Assembly (NCBI GenBank): GCA_003564655.1
Contig: PXES01000209.1
Coordinates: forward strand, 1 to 9,683
From: Paracoccaceae bacterium
GTDB lineage: Bacteria; Pseudomonadota; Alphaproteobacteria; Rhodobacterales; Rhodobacteraceae
Reading direction: 5' to 3'
DNA length: 9,683 nucleotides
The translations under genes were made by a program, and so were the position numbers. Below are positions 1 to 6,695 of the stretch, one piece after another; position 1 is the first letter of the stretch, and every line of letters begins with the position of its first letter. The notes below the pieces were generated by a model, which searched no databases, was not told the origin of the DNA, and saw nothing but the letters and a program-made list of their open reading frames with translations.

Positions 1-1
1 G

Positions 2-1504
2 GTCAACTGCAACCCCGAGACGGTCAGCACCGATTACGACACCTCGGATCGCCTGTATTTCGAGCCGCTGACACTCGAACACGTGCTGGAGATCCTGCGC
101 GTGGAACAGGAGCGCGGCACGTTGCATGGCGTCATCGTGCAGTTCGGCGGGCAGACGCCGCTGAAACTCGCCCGCGCGCTCGAGGCCGAAGGCATCCCGA
201 TCCTCGGCACCTCGCCCGATGCGATTGATCTGGCCGAGGATCGCGAGCGCTTTCAGGCGCTGCTCAACAAGCTCGGCCTGCGCCAGCCGGTCAACGGCAT
301 CGCCACCACCCCGCAGCAGGCATTCGAGATTGCCCAGGCCGTGGGCTACCCGCTGGTGATCCGCCCGTCCTATGTGCTGGGCGGACGCGCGATGGAGATC
401 GTGCGCGACGACGCGCATCTGGAACGCTACATCAGCGAGGCGGTCGTGGTGTCGGGCAAGAACCCGGTGCTGCTGGACAGCTATCTGGTCGGCGCGGTCG
501 AGGTCGATGTCGATGCGCTTTGCGACGGTCAGTCGGTCCATGTCGCGGGCATCATGCAGCATATCGAGGAAGCGGGCGTTCATTCGGGCGACAGCGCCTG
601 TTCGCTGCCGCCCTATTCGCTGAGCGCCGATGTGATTGCCGAGTTGCGCCAGCAGACCGAGGCGCTGGCCCGCGGGCTGAAGGTCGTGGGCCTGATGAAT
701 GTGCAATTCGCGATCAAGGACGGCGAGATCTTCGTGCTCGAGGTGAACCCCCGCGCCAGCCGCACCGTGCCCTTCGTCGCCAAGGCGACCGACAGCGCGA
801 TTGCCTCCATCGCCGCGCGGCTGATGGCGGGAGAGCGGCTTTCGGCCTTTCCGATGCGCGCACCCTACAAGGCCGATGTCGATCCGTCCGAGCCGCTGCC
901 TCTGGCGGACCCGCTGACGCTGGCGGACCCGCAGACGCCCTGGTTCTCGGTCAAGGAGGCCGTGCTGCCCTTCGCGCGCTTTCCGGGTGTCGATACGCTG
1001 CTGGGCCCCGAGATGCGCTCGACCGGCGAGGTGATGGGCTGGGCGCGCAACTTCGCCCGCGCCTTTTACAAGGCGCAGCTCGGCGCGGGCGTGACCCTGC
1101 CCGAAGCGGGCCGCGTCTTTGTCTCGATCAAGGATTTCGACAAGGGGCCGGTGATGCGCGAGACCGCGCAACTCCTGACCGCGATGGGCTTCGATCTGGT
1201 CGCAACGCGCGGCACGGCGGAGTGGTTGGGCGCGCAAGGCGTCGCCTGCGAGGTGGTGAACAAGGTCTATGAGGGGCGGCCGAACATCGTCGATCTGCTG
1301 AAATCGGGCGAGATCGCGATGGTGCTGAACACCACTGAGGGCGCACAGGCGATCGAGGACAGCCGCGAGATCCGCGCCGTCGCGCTTTATGACAAGATCC
1401 CCTATTTCACCACGGCGGCAGGCAGTCACGCCGCCGCTCTGGCGCTCAAGGCGCGCGAGGATGGCGAGATCGGGGTGCGCGCCTTGCAGCACCCGGTCGC
1501 CTGA
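2..1504 (+). CDS. carB: Carbamoyl-phosphate synthase large subunit, C-terminal half (partial)
   Basis: CarB makes carbamoyl phosphate from bicarbonate, ATP and ammonia delivered by the glutaminase subunit CarA, feeding arginine and pyrimidine synthesis in the cytoplasm. The window opens inside the gene, and the frame from base 2 starts VNCNPETVSTDYDTSDRLYF, a stretch almost invariant in the family. About 500 residues are present: the second ATP-grasp (carbamate kinase) half, with VIRPSYVLGGRAMEIV, HSGDSACSLP and VLEVNPRASRTVPFV, then the C-terminal MGS-like allosteric domain with FPGVDTLLGPEMRSTGEVMG, VNKVYEGRPNIVDLL and NTTEGAQAIEDSREIR. Between the kinase core and that domain lies a short Pro/Asp-rich insert (LADPLTLADPQT) that I do not recall in E. 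coli CarB; it is an 18-bp tandem duplication. The first half of the gene and its promoter lie outside. Identification is essentially certain. Confidence 0.98.
   Translation, partial: VNCNPETVSTDYDTSDRLYFEPLTLEHVLEILRVEQERGTLHGVIVQFGGQTPLKLARALEAEGIPILGTSPDAIDLAEDRERFQALLNKLGLRQPVNGIATTPQQAFEIAQAVGYPLVIRPSYVLGGRAMEIVRDDAHLERYISEAVVVSGKNPVLLDSYLVGAVEVDVDALCDGQSVHVAGIMQHIEEAGVHSGDSACSLPPYSLSADVIAELRQQTEALARGLKVVGLMNVQFAIKDGEIFVLEVNPRASRTVPFVAKATDSAIASIAARLMAGERLSAFPMRAPYKADVDPSEPLPLADPLTLADPQTPWFSVKEAVLPFARFPGVDTLLGPEMRSTGEVMGWARNFARAFYKAQLGAGVTLPEAGRVFVSIKDFDKGPVMRETAQLLTAMGFDLVATRGTAEWLGAQGVACEVVNKVYEGRPNIVDLLKSGEIAMVLNTTEGAQAIEDSREIRAVALYDKIPYFTTAAGSHAAALALKAREDGEIGVRALQHPVA
902..937 (+). repeat. 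18-bp in-frame tandem duplication in carB
   Basis: Two adjacent 18-nt units, CTGGCGGACCCGCTGACG at 902-919 and CTGGCGGACCCGCAGACG at 920-937, differ at one base. They lie exactly in the reading frame and encode LADPLT then LADPQT. They sit in the linker between the second ATP-grasp half and the conserved WFSVKEAVLPF segment of CarB. The near identity at the DNA level, including synonymous positions, points to a recent slippage or duplication event rather than a protein motif held by selection. Confidence 0.85.
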
Positions 1505-1510
1505 CAAAAG

Positions 1511-1562
1511 CCGCCTGACGCCCGCCACAGCCCCCGTCGCCGCCCGCGCCGCCGTCAGGCGG
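1511..1562 (+). other. Inverted repeat just downstream of the carB stop
   Basis: CCGCCTGACG at 1511-1520 is the exact reverse complement of CGTCAGGCGG at 1553-1562, a perfect 10-bp stem around a 32-nt C-rich interior. It begins 6 nt after the carB stop and ends 2 nt before the longer G-quadruplex-loop hairpin. No T run follows, so it is not an intrinsic terminator on its own. It could be a 3'-end stabilising structure or part of a two-stem 3' UTR. A similar arrangement follows mtnA. Confidence 0.6.
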
Positions 1563-1564
1563 CG

Positions 1565-1616
1565 AGCGCCCGCGAGCGGGGCATGGGCGGGTGGGTGGGC
1601 TCCGCTCGCGGGCGCT
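1565..1616 (+). terminator. Long hairpin with a G-quadruplex motif in the loop (3' of carB)
   Basis: The left arm AGCGCCCGCGAGCGG (1565-1579) and right arm CCGCTCGCGGGCGCT (1602-1616) pair perfectly over 15 bp. The 22-nt loop contains GGGCGGGTGGGTGGG at 1585-1599, four G3 tracts with one-nucleotide linkers, the most stable class of intramolecular quadruplex motif. The arm is followed by TCTTCCTCC, only weakly T-rich. It lies between convergent genes and is read G-rich in the carB transcript, so a role as carB transcription end or 3' barrier is the natural inference. The same 16-nt loop core occurs at 7876-7891. Structure is seen; function is inferred. Confidence 0.75.
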
Positions 1617-1631
1617 TCTTCCTCCGGCACG

Positions 1632-1658
1632 AAAAAGGGCAGGGCCTGCGCCCTGCCC
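1632..1658 (-). terminator. Rho-independent terminator of the ABC transporter operon
   Basis: Read on the minus strand, GGGCAGGGC, loop GCAG and GCCCTGCCC (1658 to 1637) form a perfect 9-bp GC stem, followed at once by TTTTTC (1636 to 1631). This is a textbook intrinsic terminator. It lies about 22 nt past the stop of the binding-protein gene and faces that operon. It is separate from the G-quadruplex hairpin next to it, which presumably serves carB. Confidence 0.88.
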
Positions 1659-1680
1659 CTCCTGCGGCTTTCCAGCGCGC

Positions 1681-2718
1681 TCAGCGCGGCGGCAGCGCCA
1701 TCCAGTCGGCCAGCGCCACATCGGCGTGCAGAAAGGCCGGGATATTCTCGCCCAGCTCTTCCATGTTGGTGATCTCGCCCTCGTTGAGCATGTCGCGCGT
1801 GATCAGCGTCGGCGGCACGATCACCTGCGCGCCCGGGTCTTCACCGGCCAGCAGCAGTGCGAGCGCGCGCACGGACACCTCGCCCACCACGGCGGGGTTG
1901 GTCGCAGCCGTCGCGGCCCAAGGAGAGCCCGGCTCGCGCATCGCCGAGATGTCGGCAGTCGAGATATCGGCCGAATAGATGTTGATGTTCTCGGCCACAC
2001 CCGCTTCCTGCGCGGCGATCATCACACCGCGGGCGAACTCGTTATAGGGTGCGAAGACCACTTCGATATTGGGATTGGCCGAAAAGACGGCGCGGGCCTG
2101 ATTGGCGACCGAATTGGCAATCGGGTTGTCGAGCGTGCCGAATTGCGCAACTTCCTCGATCCCCTCATAGCGGGCCTTGAACTCGGTCCAGGTCTCGTCC
2201 CGCCGGTCAAGCGGCGCGATGCCCGGCACATAGACGTACCCGGCCACGAAGGACTCGCCATTGTCGGCGATCGCCTGTTCCAGCGCCAGTCGGGCCAGGT
2301 CCCGGTCGGACTGCTCGATCTGCGGCACTGCCTCGTTCTCGACATTCACATCGAAGGCCACGACACGGATGCCCGCATCAACCGCACGCTGCGCGGCCTC
2401 TTGCATGGACTCGGTCAGCCCGTGCTGGATGATGATCCCGTCAACGCCCAGCGCGATGGCCTGATCGACCATATCGGCCTGCAATGCCGCGTCCTGACGG
2501 CTGTCGAAGACGCGCAGATTGACGCCAAGGGCAGCGGCCTGCGCCTCGACCCCGGCGAGGTAGGACTGGAAGAAATCCCCGGTCGAGAGATAGCGCACCA
2601 GCGCGATGGTCACATCGCCCGGAGTGTCGAAAGGCGCTGGCGCGTCCTGCGCCAGTGCCAGTGTCGGGGCCAGCGCCACCGCGCTGGCCGTCATCATCAG
2701 CTTGCGTCTGGAGATCAT
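1681..2718 (-). CDS. CUT2-type periplasmic sugar-binding protein, candidate methylthioribose receptor
   Basis: This 345-residue protein is a periplasmic substrate-binding protein of the ribose/autoinducer type (Peripla_BP_4), the receptor for the ABC importer encoded just upstream. The start is the ATG preceded by GGGAGGAAACC. Residues 1-24 are an export signal ending ALA-Q; SRRKLMM near the start is close to a twin-arginine motif, so Tat or Sec export is possible. The body has the usual two-lobe pattern: DVTIALVRYLSTGDFFQ (35-51), DSRQDAALQADMVDQAIALG with GVDGIII (72-97), VVAFDVNVEN (119-128), RRDETWTEF (172-180), PYNEFARGVMIAAQEAG (224-240) and IYSADIST (247-254). It is the last gene of the operon, 38 nt after the permease, followed by a terminator. 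The ligand is not readable from sequence; 5-methylthioribose is inferred from the divergent mtnK-mtnA genes, with 5-deoxyribose or ribose as alternatives. Confidence 0.9.
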   Translation of the reverse strand: MISRRKLMMTASAVALAPTLALAQDAPAPFDTPGDVTIALVRYLSTGDFFQSYLAGVEAQAAALGVNLRVFDSRQDAALQADMVDQAIALGVDGIIIQHGLTESMQEAAQRAVDAGIRVVAFDVNVENEAVPQIEQSDRDLARLALEQAIADNGESFVAGYVYVPGIAPLDRRDETWTEFKARYEGIEEVAQFGTLDNPIANSVANQARAVFSANPNIEVVFAPYNEFARGVMIAAQEAGVAENINIYSADISTADISAMREPGSPWAATAATNPAVVGEVSVRALALLLAGEDPGAQVIVPPTLITRDMLNEGEITNMEELGENIPAFLHADVALADWMALPPR

Positions 2719-2756
2719 GGTTTCCTCCCTTTCTACAGACCTTGTGGAACGTCGTC

Positions 2757-3770
2757 TCATGCCCTCCGGCTGCCGCGGGCCGTGAAGGCGAAGGTAAAGA
2801 CAAGGGCCACGACCAGCACGGCACCCTTGATGAAATCCTGCGTGTAATAGGGGGCGTTCATCATCGTCATGCCCTGCAGCAGCACGCCCACGAACAGCGC
2901 CCCGATGGCGGTGCCGAACGCATTGGGCTTGCCCGCCCCCAGCACCGCGAATCCGATCAGCGCTGCCGCCACCCCGTCCAGCAGCAGGTTGGTCCCCGAC
3001 GCGACATCGCCGCGCCCCAGCCGTGCCGCCAGCAGCACGCCCCCGAACGAAGCGAGGGTGCCCGAGATCATGTAGGCGGCGATCTTGTAGCGCTCGACCT
3101 TGACGCCCGCGAGTTCTGCTGCCTGCGCGTTCGAGCCGATGGCATACATCAGCCGCCCGTGGCGGGGGAATTCCAGAAAAACCCAGACCAGCACCGCCAC
3201 GATCAAGAGGAAGATCACCGAAAGCGGGATCAGCCGCTCGATGAAGAAATCGATCCGGTGCCGTCCCAGCATCAGGAAGAACTCGGAAAAGGTGCCGCGC
3301 GCCACCGTGCCGTCGGGCAGGGTCATGCCGCTGGAGATCGAGCGCCCCTGCGTGGGGATGCGCTGCAGCCCGATCAGCAGGAACATCATCCCCAGCGTCG
3401 CCAGCAGGTCCGGCACGCGGCCCTTGACGATCAACAGCCCATTGACCAGCCCGACAAACGCCCCCATCAGCAGGCAGAGCGCGATGGCCACGCCCGCGCT
3501 CAGTTCCCACACCACCATCACATAGGCCGAAAGCATCAGCGCCGAGGTCGCCACCGCCCCGATGGACAGGTCGAACCCCCCCACCACCAGCGTCGCCGTC
3601 ACCCCGAGCGCGAGGATCCCGGTAATCGCGACCGACTGGAATACGAACACCGCGCTGTGCGGCGACAGGAAGCCCGGGGCCGCTACCGAGAAGAACACCA
3701 GCATTCCCGCCATCAGCAGCAGGAAGCCGAATTTTACCGCCAGATCGATCAGCCGCGCCTGCACGCTCAT
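2757..3770 (-). CDS. CUT2-type ABC sugar transporter permease
   Basis: This 337-residue inner-membrane protein belongs to the RbsC-like permease family (BPD_transp_2). It would form the membrane channel as a homodimer, since only one permease gene is present. Around eight to ten hydrophobic segments are visible, for example at about residues 10-30, 41-62, 90-113, 119-139 and 173-200, and the last three or four after residue 225. The conserved C-terminal region reads LLLDGVAAALIGFAVLGAG followed by FGTAIGALFVGVLLQGM, matching the family's ATPase-contact area. Its ATG overlaps the TGA of the ATPase gene by 4 nt (ATGA), so translation is probably coupled. The sugar carried is inferred only from context. 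Confidence 0.93.
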   Translation of the reverse strand: MSVQARLIDLAVKFGFLLLMAGMLVFFSVAAPGFLSPHSAVFVFQSVAITGILALGVTATLVVGGFDLSIGAVATSALMLSAYVMVVWELSAGVAIALCLLMGAFVGLVNGLLIVKGRVPDLLATLGMMFLLIGLQRIPTQGRSISSGMTLPDGTVARGTFSEFFLMLGRHRIDFFIERLIPLSVIFLLIVAVLVWVFLEFPRHGRLMYAIGSNAQAAELAGVKVERYKIAAYMISGTLASFGGVLLAARLGRGDVASGTNLLLDGVAAALIGFAVLGAGKPNAFGTAIGALFVGVLLQGMTMMNAPYYTQDFIKGAVLVVALVFTFAFTARGSRRA

Positions 3771-5281
3771 GCCACCTGCCCCTCGGGCTGGGCCGGGGTG
3801 TCGGCCACCTCGGCCATGATGGCGGCCACATCGATGTCACGATTGGGCCGGTCGCTGACCAGCGTGCCCTCGCAGATCACGACAATTCGGTCGGCCACTT
3901 CCAGCGCCTCGTCGAGTTCCGTCACCAGCACCAGTGTTGCCCTCCCTTCAGCCTGCGCGCGGATGCGCGTGCCGATATCGCGCCGCGCCTGGATATCGAC
4001 GCCCTGAAACGGCTCGTCCAGGATCAGCAGGCGCGCCTCTTCGGCCATCCAGCGCCCGACCATCACCTTCTGCTGGTTGCCGCCCGACAGGCTGAGGATC
4101 GGGTCGCCCGGCGACTGGCACTTGACCCCCATCTCGTCGATCATGCGCCGTGCGGTGTGCATCTCGCTGCGGCGGCTGATCATATGCGCCGCCTTGCTGT
4201 GGCGGCGCGCGAAGGGCAGGGTGAAATTGCGCCGGATGTCGAAATCCGGCACCACGGCGTTGCTGCGCCGGTCGCGCGCGGCCATGAACACCCCCTGCGC
4301 GATGGCCTGCGCCGGGTTGCGGGGGGCATAGGCCCGCCCGTCGAGCCGCATTTCCCCCGCCACCGGCGGCGCGACCCCGAACAGCGCACTGGCAAGCTGC
4401 GCCTTGCCGCTGCCCACCAGCCCCACCACGACCACCACCTCGTTGGCACGCAGCATCATGTCGAAAGGCTTTGTCGTGGCGCGCAGTTTCAGCCCGCTGG
4501 CCTCGAACACCGGCGCGCCCGGCGTGGCGAGCGTGATATCCACATCCGTCATCTCATGGCCCAGCATGGCACGCACCGCGCCCGCATAATCAAGCGGCTG
4601 CTCTTCGAACTGCCCCGAGATGACGCCGTCGCGCATGCACAGGATGCGGTCGGCCAGCCTGCGGATATCGGACATGCGGTGCGAAATATAGAGGATCGCC
4701 ACACCCTGCGCCTTCAGCTTCTCGATCAGCGCGAAGAGGCGCCGCGCCTCGGCATCCGACAGCGACGAGGTCGGCTCGTCGAGGATCAGCACCTTGGGGT
4801 TGTGCGACAGCGCGCGCGCAATGGCGACAAGCTGGCGGTCGGCCAGCGAAAGCTGCGCCACGGGCAGCCCCATCGGCACCACCAGCCCCACGGCCTTGGC
4901 GATCTCGCGCGCCTGCGCGTGCAGCTTGCGCCGCCGCAGGAAAAGCTGCCCACCGGTCGAGATGCGGTCAAGCATCAGGTTCGATGCCACATCCAGATCG
5001 ACCACCACCCCGTCATTGATGCTCTGATGGACGGTCACCACCCCGGCCTCGAGCGCCGCGCGCGGCGTTTCGGGCGCGTAGGGGCGCCCGGCCAGTTGCA
5101 TGGTACCACCATCGGCCGGCTGCACGCCGCACATGATCTTGACCAGCGTCGACTTGCCGGCGCCATTCGCGCCCATCAGAACCGTGATCGCGCCCGCAGG
5201 CAGGTCCATGTCGATCCCGCGCAGCACCCGGTTGGACGCAAACGCCTTGTTCATGGCGCGAATTTCCAGCGCGTTCGGCAT
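3767..5281 (-). CDS. CUT2-type sugar ABC transporter ATPase (two fused NBDs)
   Basis: This 504-residue cytoplasmic ATPase has two nucleotide-binding domains in tandem, as in RbsA/XylG/MglA. Domain 1 has Walker A GANGAGKST (37-45), the Q-loop Gln at 86, signature LSLADRQ (144-150), Walker B VLILDEP (164-170) and the H-loop His in YISHR (201). Domain 2 has a degenerate Walker A GLVGSGKAQ (287-295) with the Lys kept, a consensus signature LSGGNQQK (398-405) and Walker B LLILDEP (418-424). Its H-loop position lies in VTELDEA, without His, as is usual in this family. The ATG at 5281 is preferred because GGGAGG lies 9 nt upstream; the ATG at 5290 abuts that sequence directly. It is the first gene of the operon, divergent from mtnK. 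Length and domain order are normal; substrate assignment is inferred. Confidence 0.94.
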   Translation of the reverse strand: MPNALEIRAMNKAFASNRVLRGIDMDLPAGAITVLMGANGAGKSTLVKIMCGVQPADGGTMQLAGRPYAPETPRAALEAGVVTVHQSINDGVVVDLDVASNLMLDRISTGGQLFLRRRKLHAQAREIAKAVGLVVPMGLPVAQLSLADRQLVAIARALSHNPKVLILDEPTSSLSDAEARRLFALIEKLKAQGVAILYISHRMSDIRRLADRILCMRDGVISGQFEEQPLDYAGAVRAMLGHEMTDVDITLATPGAPVFEASGLKLRATTKPFDMMLRANEVVVVVGLVGSGKAQLASALFGVAPPVAGEMRLDGRAYAPRNPAQAIAQGVFMAARDRRSNAVVPDFDIRRNFTLPFARRHSKAAHMISRRSEMHTARRMIDEMGVKCQSPGDPILSLSGGNQQKVMVGRWMAEEARLLILDEPFQGVDIQARRDIGTRIRAQAEGRATLVLVTELDEALEVADRIVVICEGTLVSDRPNRDIDVAAIMAEVADTPAQPEGQVA

Positions 5282-5290
5282 GTCGCCCAT

Positions 5291-5296
5291 CCTCCC
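5291..5296 (-). promoter_or_regulatory. Shine-Dalgarno site that decides the ATPase start
   Basis: On the minus strand GGGAGG is followed immediately by ATGGGCGAC and then ATG. The first ATG (5290) has no spacing from the site, while the second (5281) has a normal 9-nt spacing. I therefore chose 5281, which gives a product starting MPNALEIR. Confidence 0.65.
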
Positions 5297-5305
5297 TGCC
5301 CCCCG

Positions 5306-5333
5306 ATAATTGATGGAAATTCGCAAATGTCAA
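5306..5333 (-). promoter_or_regulatory. Possible promoter of the ABC transporter operon
   Basis: On the minus strand a perfect -35 hexamer TTGACA (5333 to 5328) is followed after 16 nt by AATTAT (5311 to 5306), which matches 4 of 6 bases of the -10 consensus. Transcription would begin near 5299, leaving a leader of under 20 nt before the ATPase start. The -35 box is the left half of the AT-rich dyad at 5323-5350, so a repressor bound there would cover it. The -10 is weak, so this is a proposal. Confidence 0.4.
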
Positions 5334-5350
5334 TACTGTTTGACTTTTGC
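5323..5350. promoter_or_regulatory. 28-bp imperfect palindrome, probable shared operator of mtnKA and the importer
   Basis: GCAAATGTCAA (5323-5333), a 6-nt spacer TACTGT, and TTGACTTTTGC (5340-5350) form an inverted repeat with 10 of 11 arm positions complementary. Each arm, read outward, is TTGAC, then A or T, then TTTGC. The dyad lies in the AT-rich centre of the 148-bp region between the divergent ATPase and mtnK genes. Its TTGAC ends coincide with -35-like hexamers for both directions. A dimeric regulator bound here could silence both transcripts together. No regulator gene is in the window, so its family is unknown. The repeat is seen; the operator role is inferred. Confidence 0.6.
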
Positions 5351-5368
5351 AGAAAAATTGGAAAACTC
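5340..5368 (+). promoter_or_regulatory. Possible promoter of mtnK-mtnA
   Basis: TTGACT (5340-5345) matches 5 of 6 bases of the -35 consensus and forms the right half of the dyad. At 17-nt spacing the -10 position reads AAACTC, a poor match, so this promoter may be weak or activator-dependent, or the true -10 may be elsewhere. The resulting leader of about 55 nt contains two small hairpins, GGGCGC/GCGCCC (5377-5398) and CTGTC/GACAG (5398-5415, sharing base 5398), directly before the mtnK Shine-Dalgarno sequence. Confidence 0.3.
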
Positions 5369-5429
5369 ATGTCGAGGGGCGCGCTGGAGGGGGCGCCCTG
5401 TCCTGCATGTGACAGCAGAGGAGGAGCGG

Positions 5430-6695
5430 ATGGACTCAATCCCCTACAAGGCCCTGACGCCCGAAACGGTCGCCACCCGGCTGGGCGATATCGCCGCCGT
5501 GCGCGCCCATGCCGGGCCGCCCGAAAGCTGGAAAGTGGTCGAGGTCGGCGATGGCAACCTGAACCTCGTCTTCATCGTGACCGGGGCGCAGGGGCAGGTG
5601 ATCGTCAAGCAGGCGCTTCCTTACGTCCGACTTGTGGGCGAAAGCTGGCCGCTGCCGCTCAACCGGTCCTTCTTCGAGTATCACGCGCTGATCCGGCAGG
5701 CCGCCCGCGCGCCCGGGTCGGTGCCCGAGGTCTATCACCATGACGAGGCACAGGCGCTGGTGGTGATGGAGTTCCTCGCCGACCATGTCATCCTGCGCCA
5801 AAGCCTGATGGCGGGCACCCGCCACCCGGGTCTTGGAGCGTTTCTGGGCCGGTTCTGCGCGCAGACCCTGTTCCGCGGCTCGGACCTGGGCATGGACACG
5901 GCCGAGCGCAAGCGCGACCTCGCGCTTTTCGCAGGCAATATCGAGTTGTGCGACATTACCGAGAACCTGGTCTTCACCGACCCCTATTTCGCCGCCGAGA
6001 TGAACCGCCACACGCCCGCGCTCGACCCCGTCGTGGCCAGCCTGCGCGCGGATCGCGACCTGAAGGTGGCGGCGCAACACCTCAAGGCTGCCTTTGCCAA
6101 CAATGCCGAGGCCCTGCTGCATGGCGATCTGCACACCGGCTCGGTCATGGTCAGCGGCGACCGCGCGCGCGTGATCGACCCCGAATTCGCGACCTACGGC
6201 CCGATGGGATTCGATGTCGGCATGCTGATTGCGAATTTTCTGATGGCCGCGCTGGCCCTGCCCGGGCATCTGGACGACAGGGCCGAACGCGACAGCTACC
6301 GCGACTGGGTGCTGCAAACGGCGACCGAGATGTGGGAGCATTTCAGCGCCGAGTTCACCCGTCTGTGGCGGACCGAACGGCGCGGCATCCTTTATGCCGC
6401 CAGCCTGTTCGAGGATCAGGGCGACGGCCTGGGCGCCGAGCAGGCGCGGCTCGACCGGCTGGCGGCGATCTGGCGCGATGCGCTGGGCTTCTGCGGGGTC
6501 GAGATGCACCGCCGCATCCTGGGCCTTGCCCATATCGCCGAGTATGACCAGATCGAGGATGAGGCGCTGCGCGCGACATGCGAGGCGCGCGGGCTGGTGC
6601 GGGGCCGCGCGCTGGTGATCGGGCGGGGCAGTATCCGCGACATGGCCGAAGTGACCGAGCTTGCGCGCCACATCATGGAAAGGGATTACCTGTGA
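5430..6695 (+). CDS. mtnK: S-methyl-5-thioribose kinase
   Basis: MtnK phosphorylates 5-methylthioribose with ATP to give 5-methylthioribose 1-phosphate, an entry step of methionine/methylthioadenosine salvage in the cytoplasm. The 421-residue product has a choline-kinase-like fold pattern. It shows the nucleotide loop DGNLNLVF (41-48), the ATP lysine in VIVKQALPYVR (K60), GESWPLPLNR (70-79), the catalytic loop HGDLHTGS (231-238, Asp233), the metal-binding DPEF (250-253), and YGPMGFDVG (256-264). HGDLHTGS and the DPEF...GFD string are diagnostic of MtnK within the wider kinase family. It is slightly longer than the roughly 400-residue bacterial enzymes. The ATG at 5430 follows GAGGAGGAGCGG; frames further upstream would run through the promoter dyad. 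It overlaps mtnA by 4 nt and is divergent from a sugar ABC importer, suggesting that free methylthioribose is taken up from outside. 5-deoxyribose is a possible second substrate. Confidence 0.95.
   Translation: MDSIPYKALTPETVATRLGDIAAVRAHAGPPESWKVVEVGDGNLNLVFIVTGAQGQVIVKQALPYVRLVGESWPLPLNRSFFEYHALIRQAARAPGSVPEVYHHDEAQALVVMEFLADHVILRQSLMAGTRHPGLGAFLGRFCAQTLFRGSDLGMDTAERKRDLALFAGNIELCDITENLVFTDPYFAAEMNRHTPALDPVVASLRADRDLKVAAQHLKAAFANNAEALLHGDLHTGSVMVSGDRARVIDPEFATYGPMGFDVGMLIANFLMAALALPGHLDDRAERDSYRDWVLQTATEMWEHFSAEFTRLWRTERRGILYAASLFEDQGDGLGAEQARLDRLAAIWRDALGFCGVEMHRRILGLAHIAEYDQIEDEALRATCEARGLVRGRALVIGRGSIRDMAEVTELARHIMERDYL

Noticed and set aside
1561..1616. Insertion-sequence end or REP-type mobile repeat for the G-loop hairpin
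   Set aside because: The two copies share only the loop core and the foot of the stem, with no target duplication, transposase or terminal repeat nearby. A structural RNA/DNA element fits better, though a REP-like family cannot be excluded without genome data.
1591..2847. Long plus-strand open frame (418 codons) opposite the binding-protein gene
   Set aside because: It is the antisense shadow of a gene with a clear family match, rich in Arg, His and Gly, with no recognisable domain. The same holds for the plus-strand frames 2655-4007, 4157-5743 and 7908-9353 and the minus-strand frame 5436-6671.
1681..3840. A 719-residue minus-strand frame suggesting a fusion with the binding protein
   Set aside because: Only the last 345 residues, starting at a well-placed ATG after GGGAGGAAACC with a signal peptide, resemble a protein family. 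The upstream part overlaps the permease and the ATPase end in another frame.
5310..5429. N-terminal extension of MtnK from an upstream ATG
   Set aside because: It would run through the palindrome and the -35 box, its residues do not look like MtnK, and the ATG at 5430 has a strong Shine-Dalgarno sequence.
5370..5429. SAM-type riboswitch in front of mtnK
   Set aside because: Methionine-salvage genes can carry one, but the leader is about 55 nt with only two short hairpins of 5-6 bp, and I see no conserved SAM aptamer core. It may affect translation but is not a riboswitch I can support.
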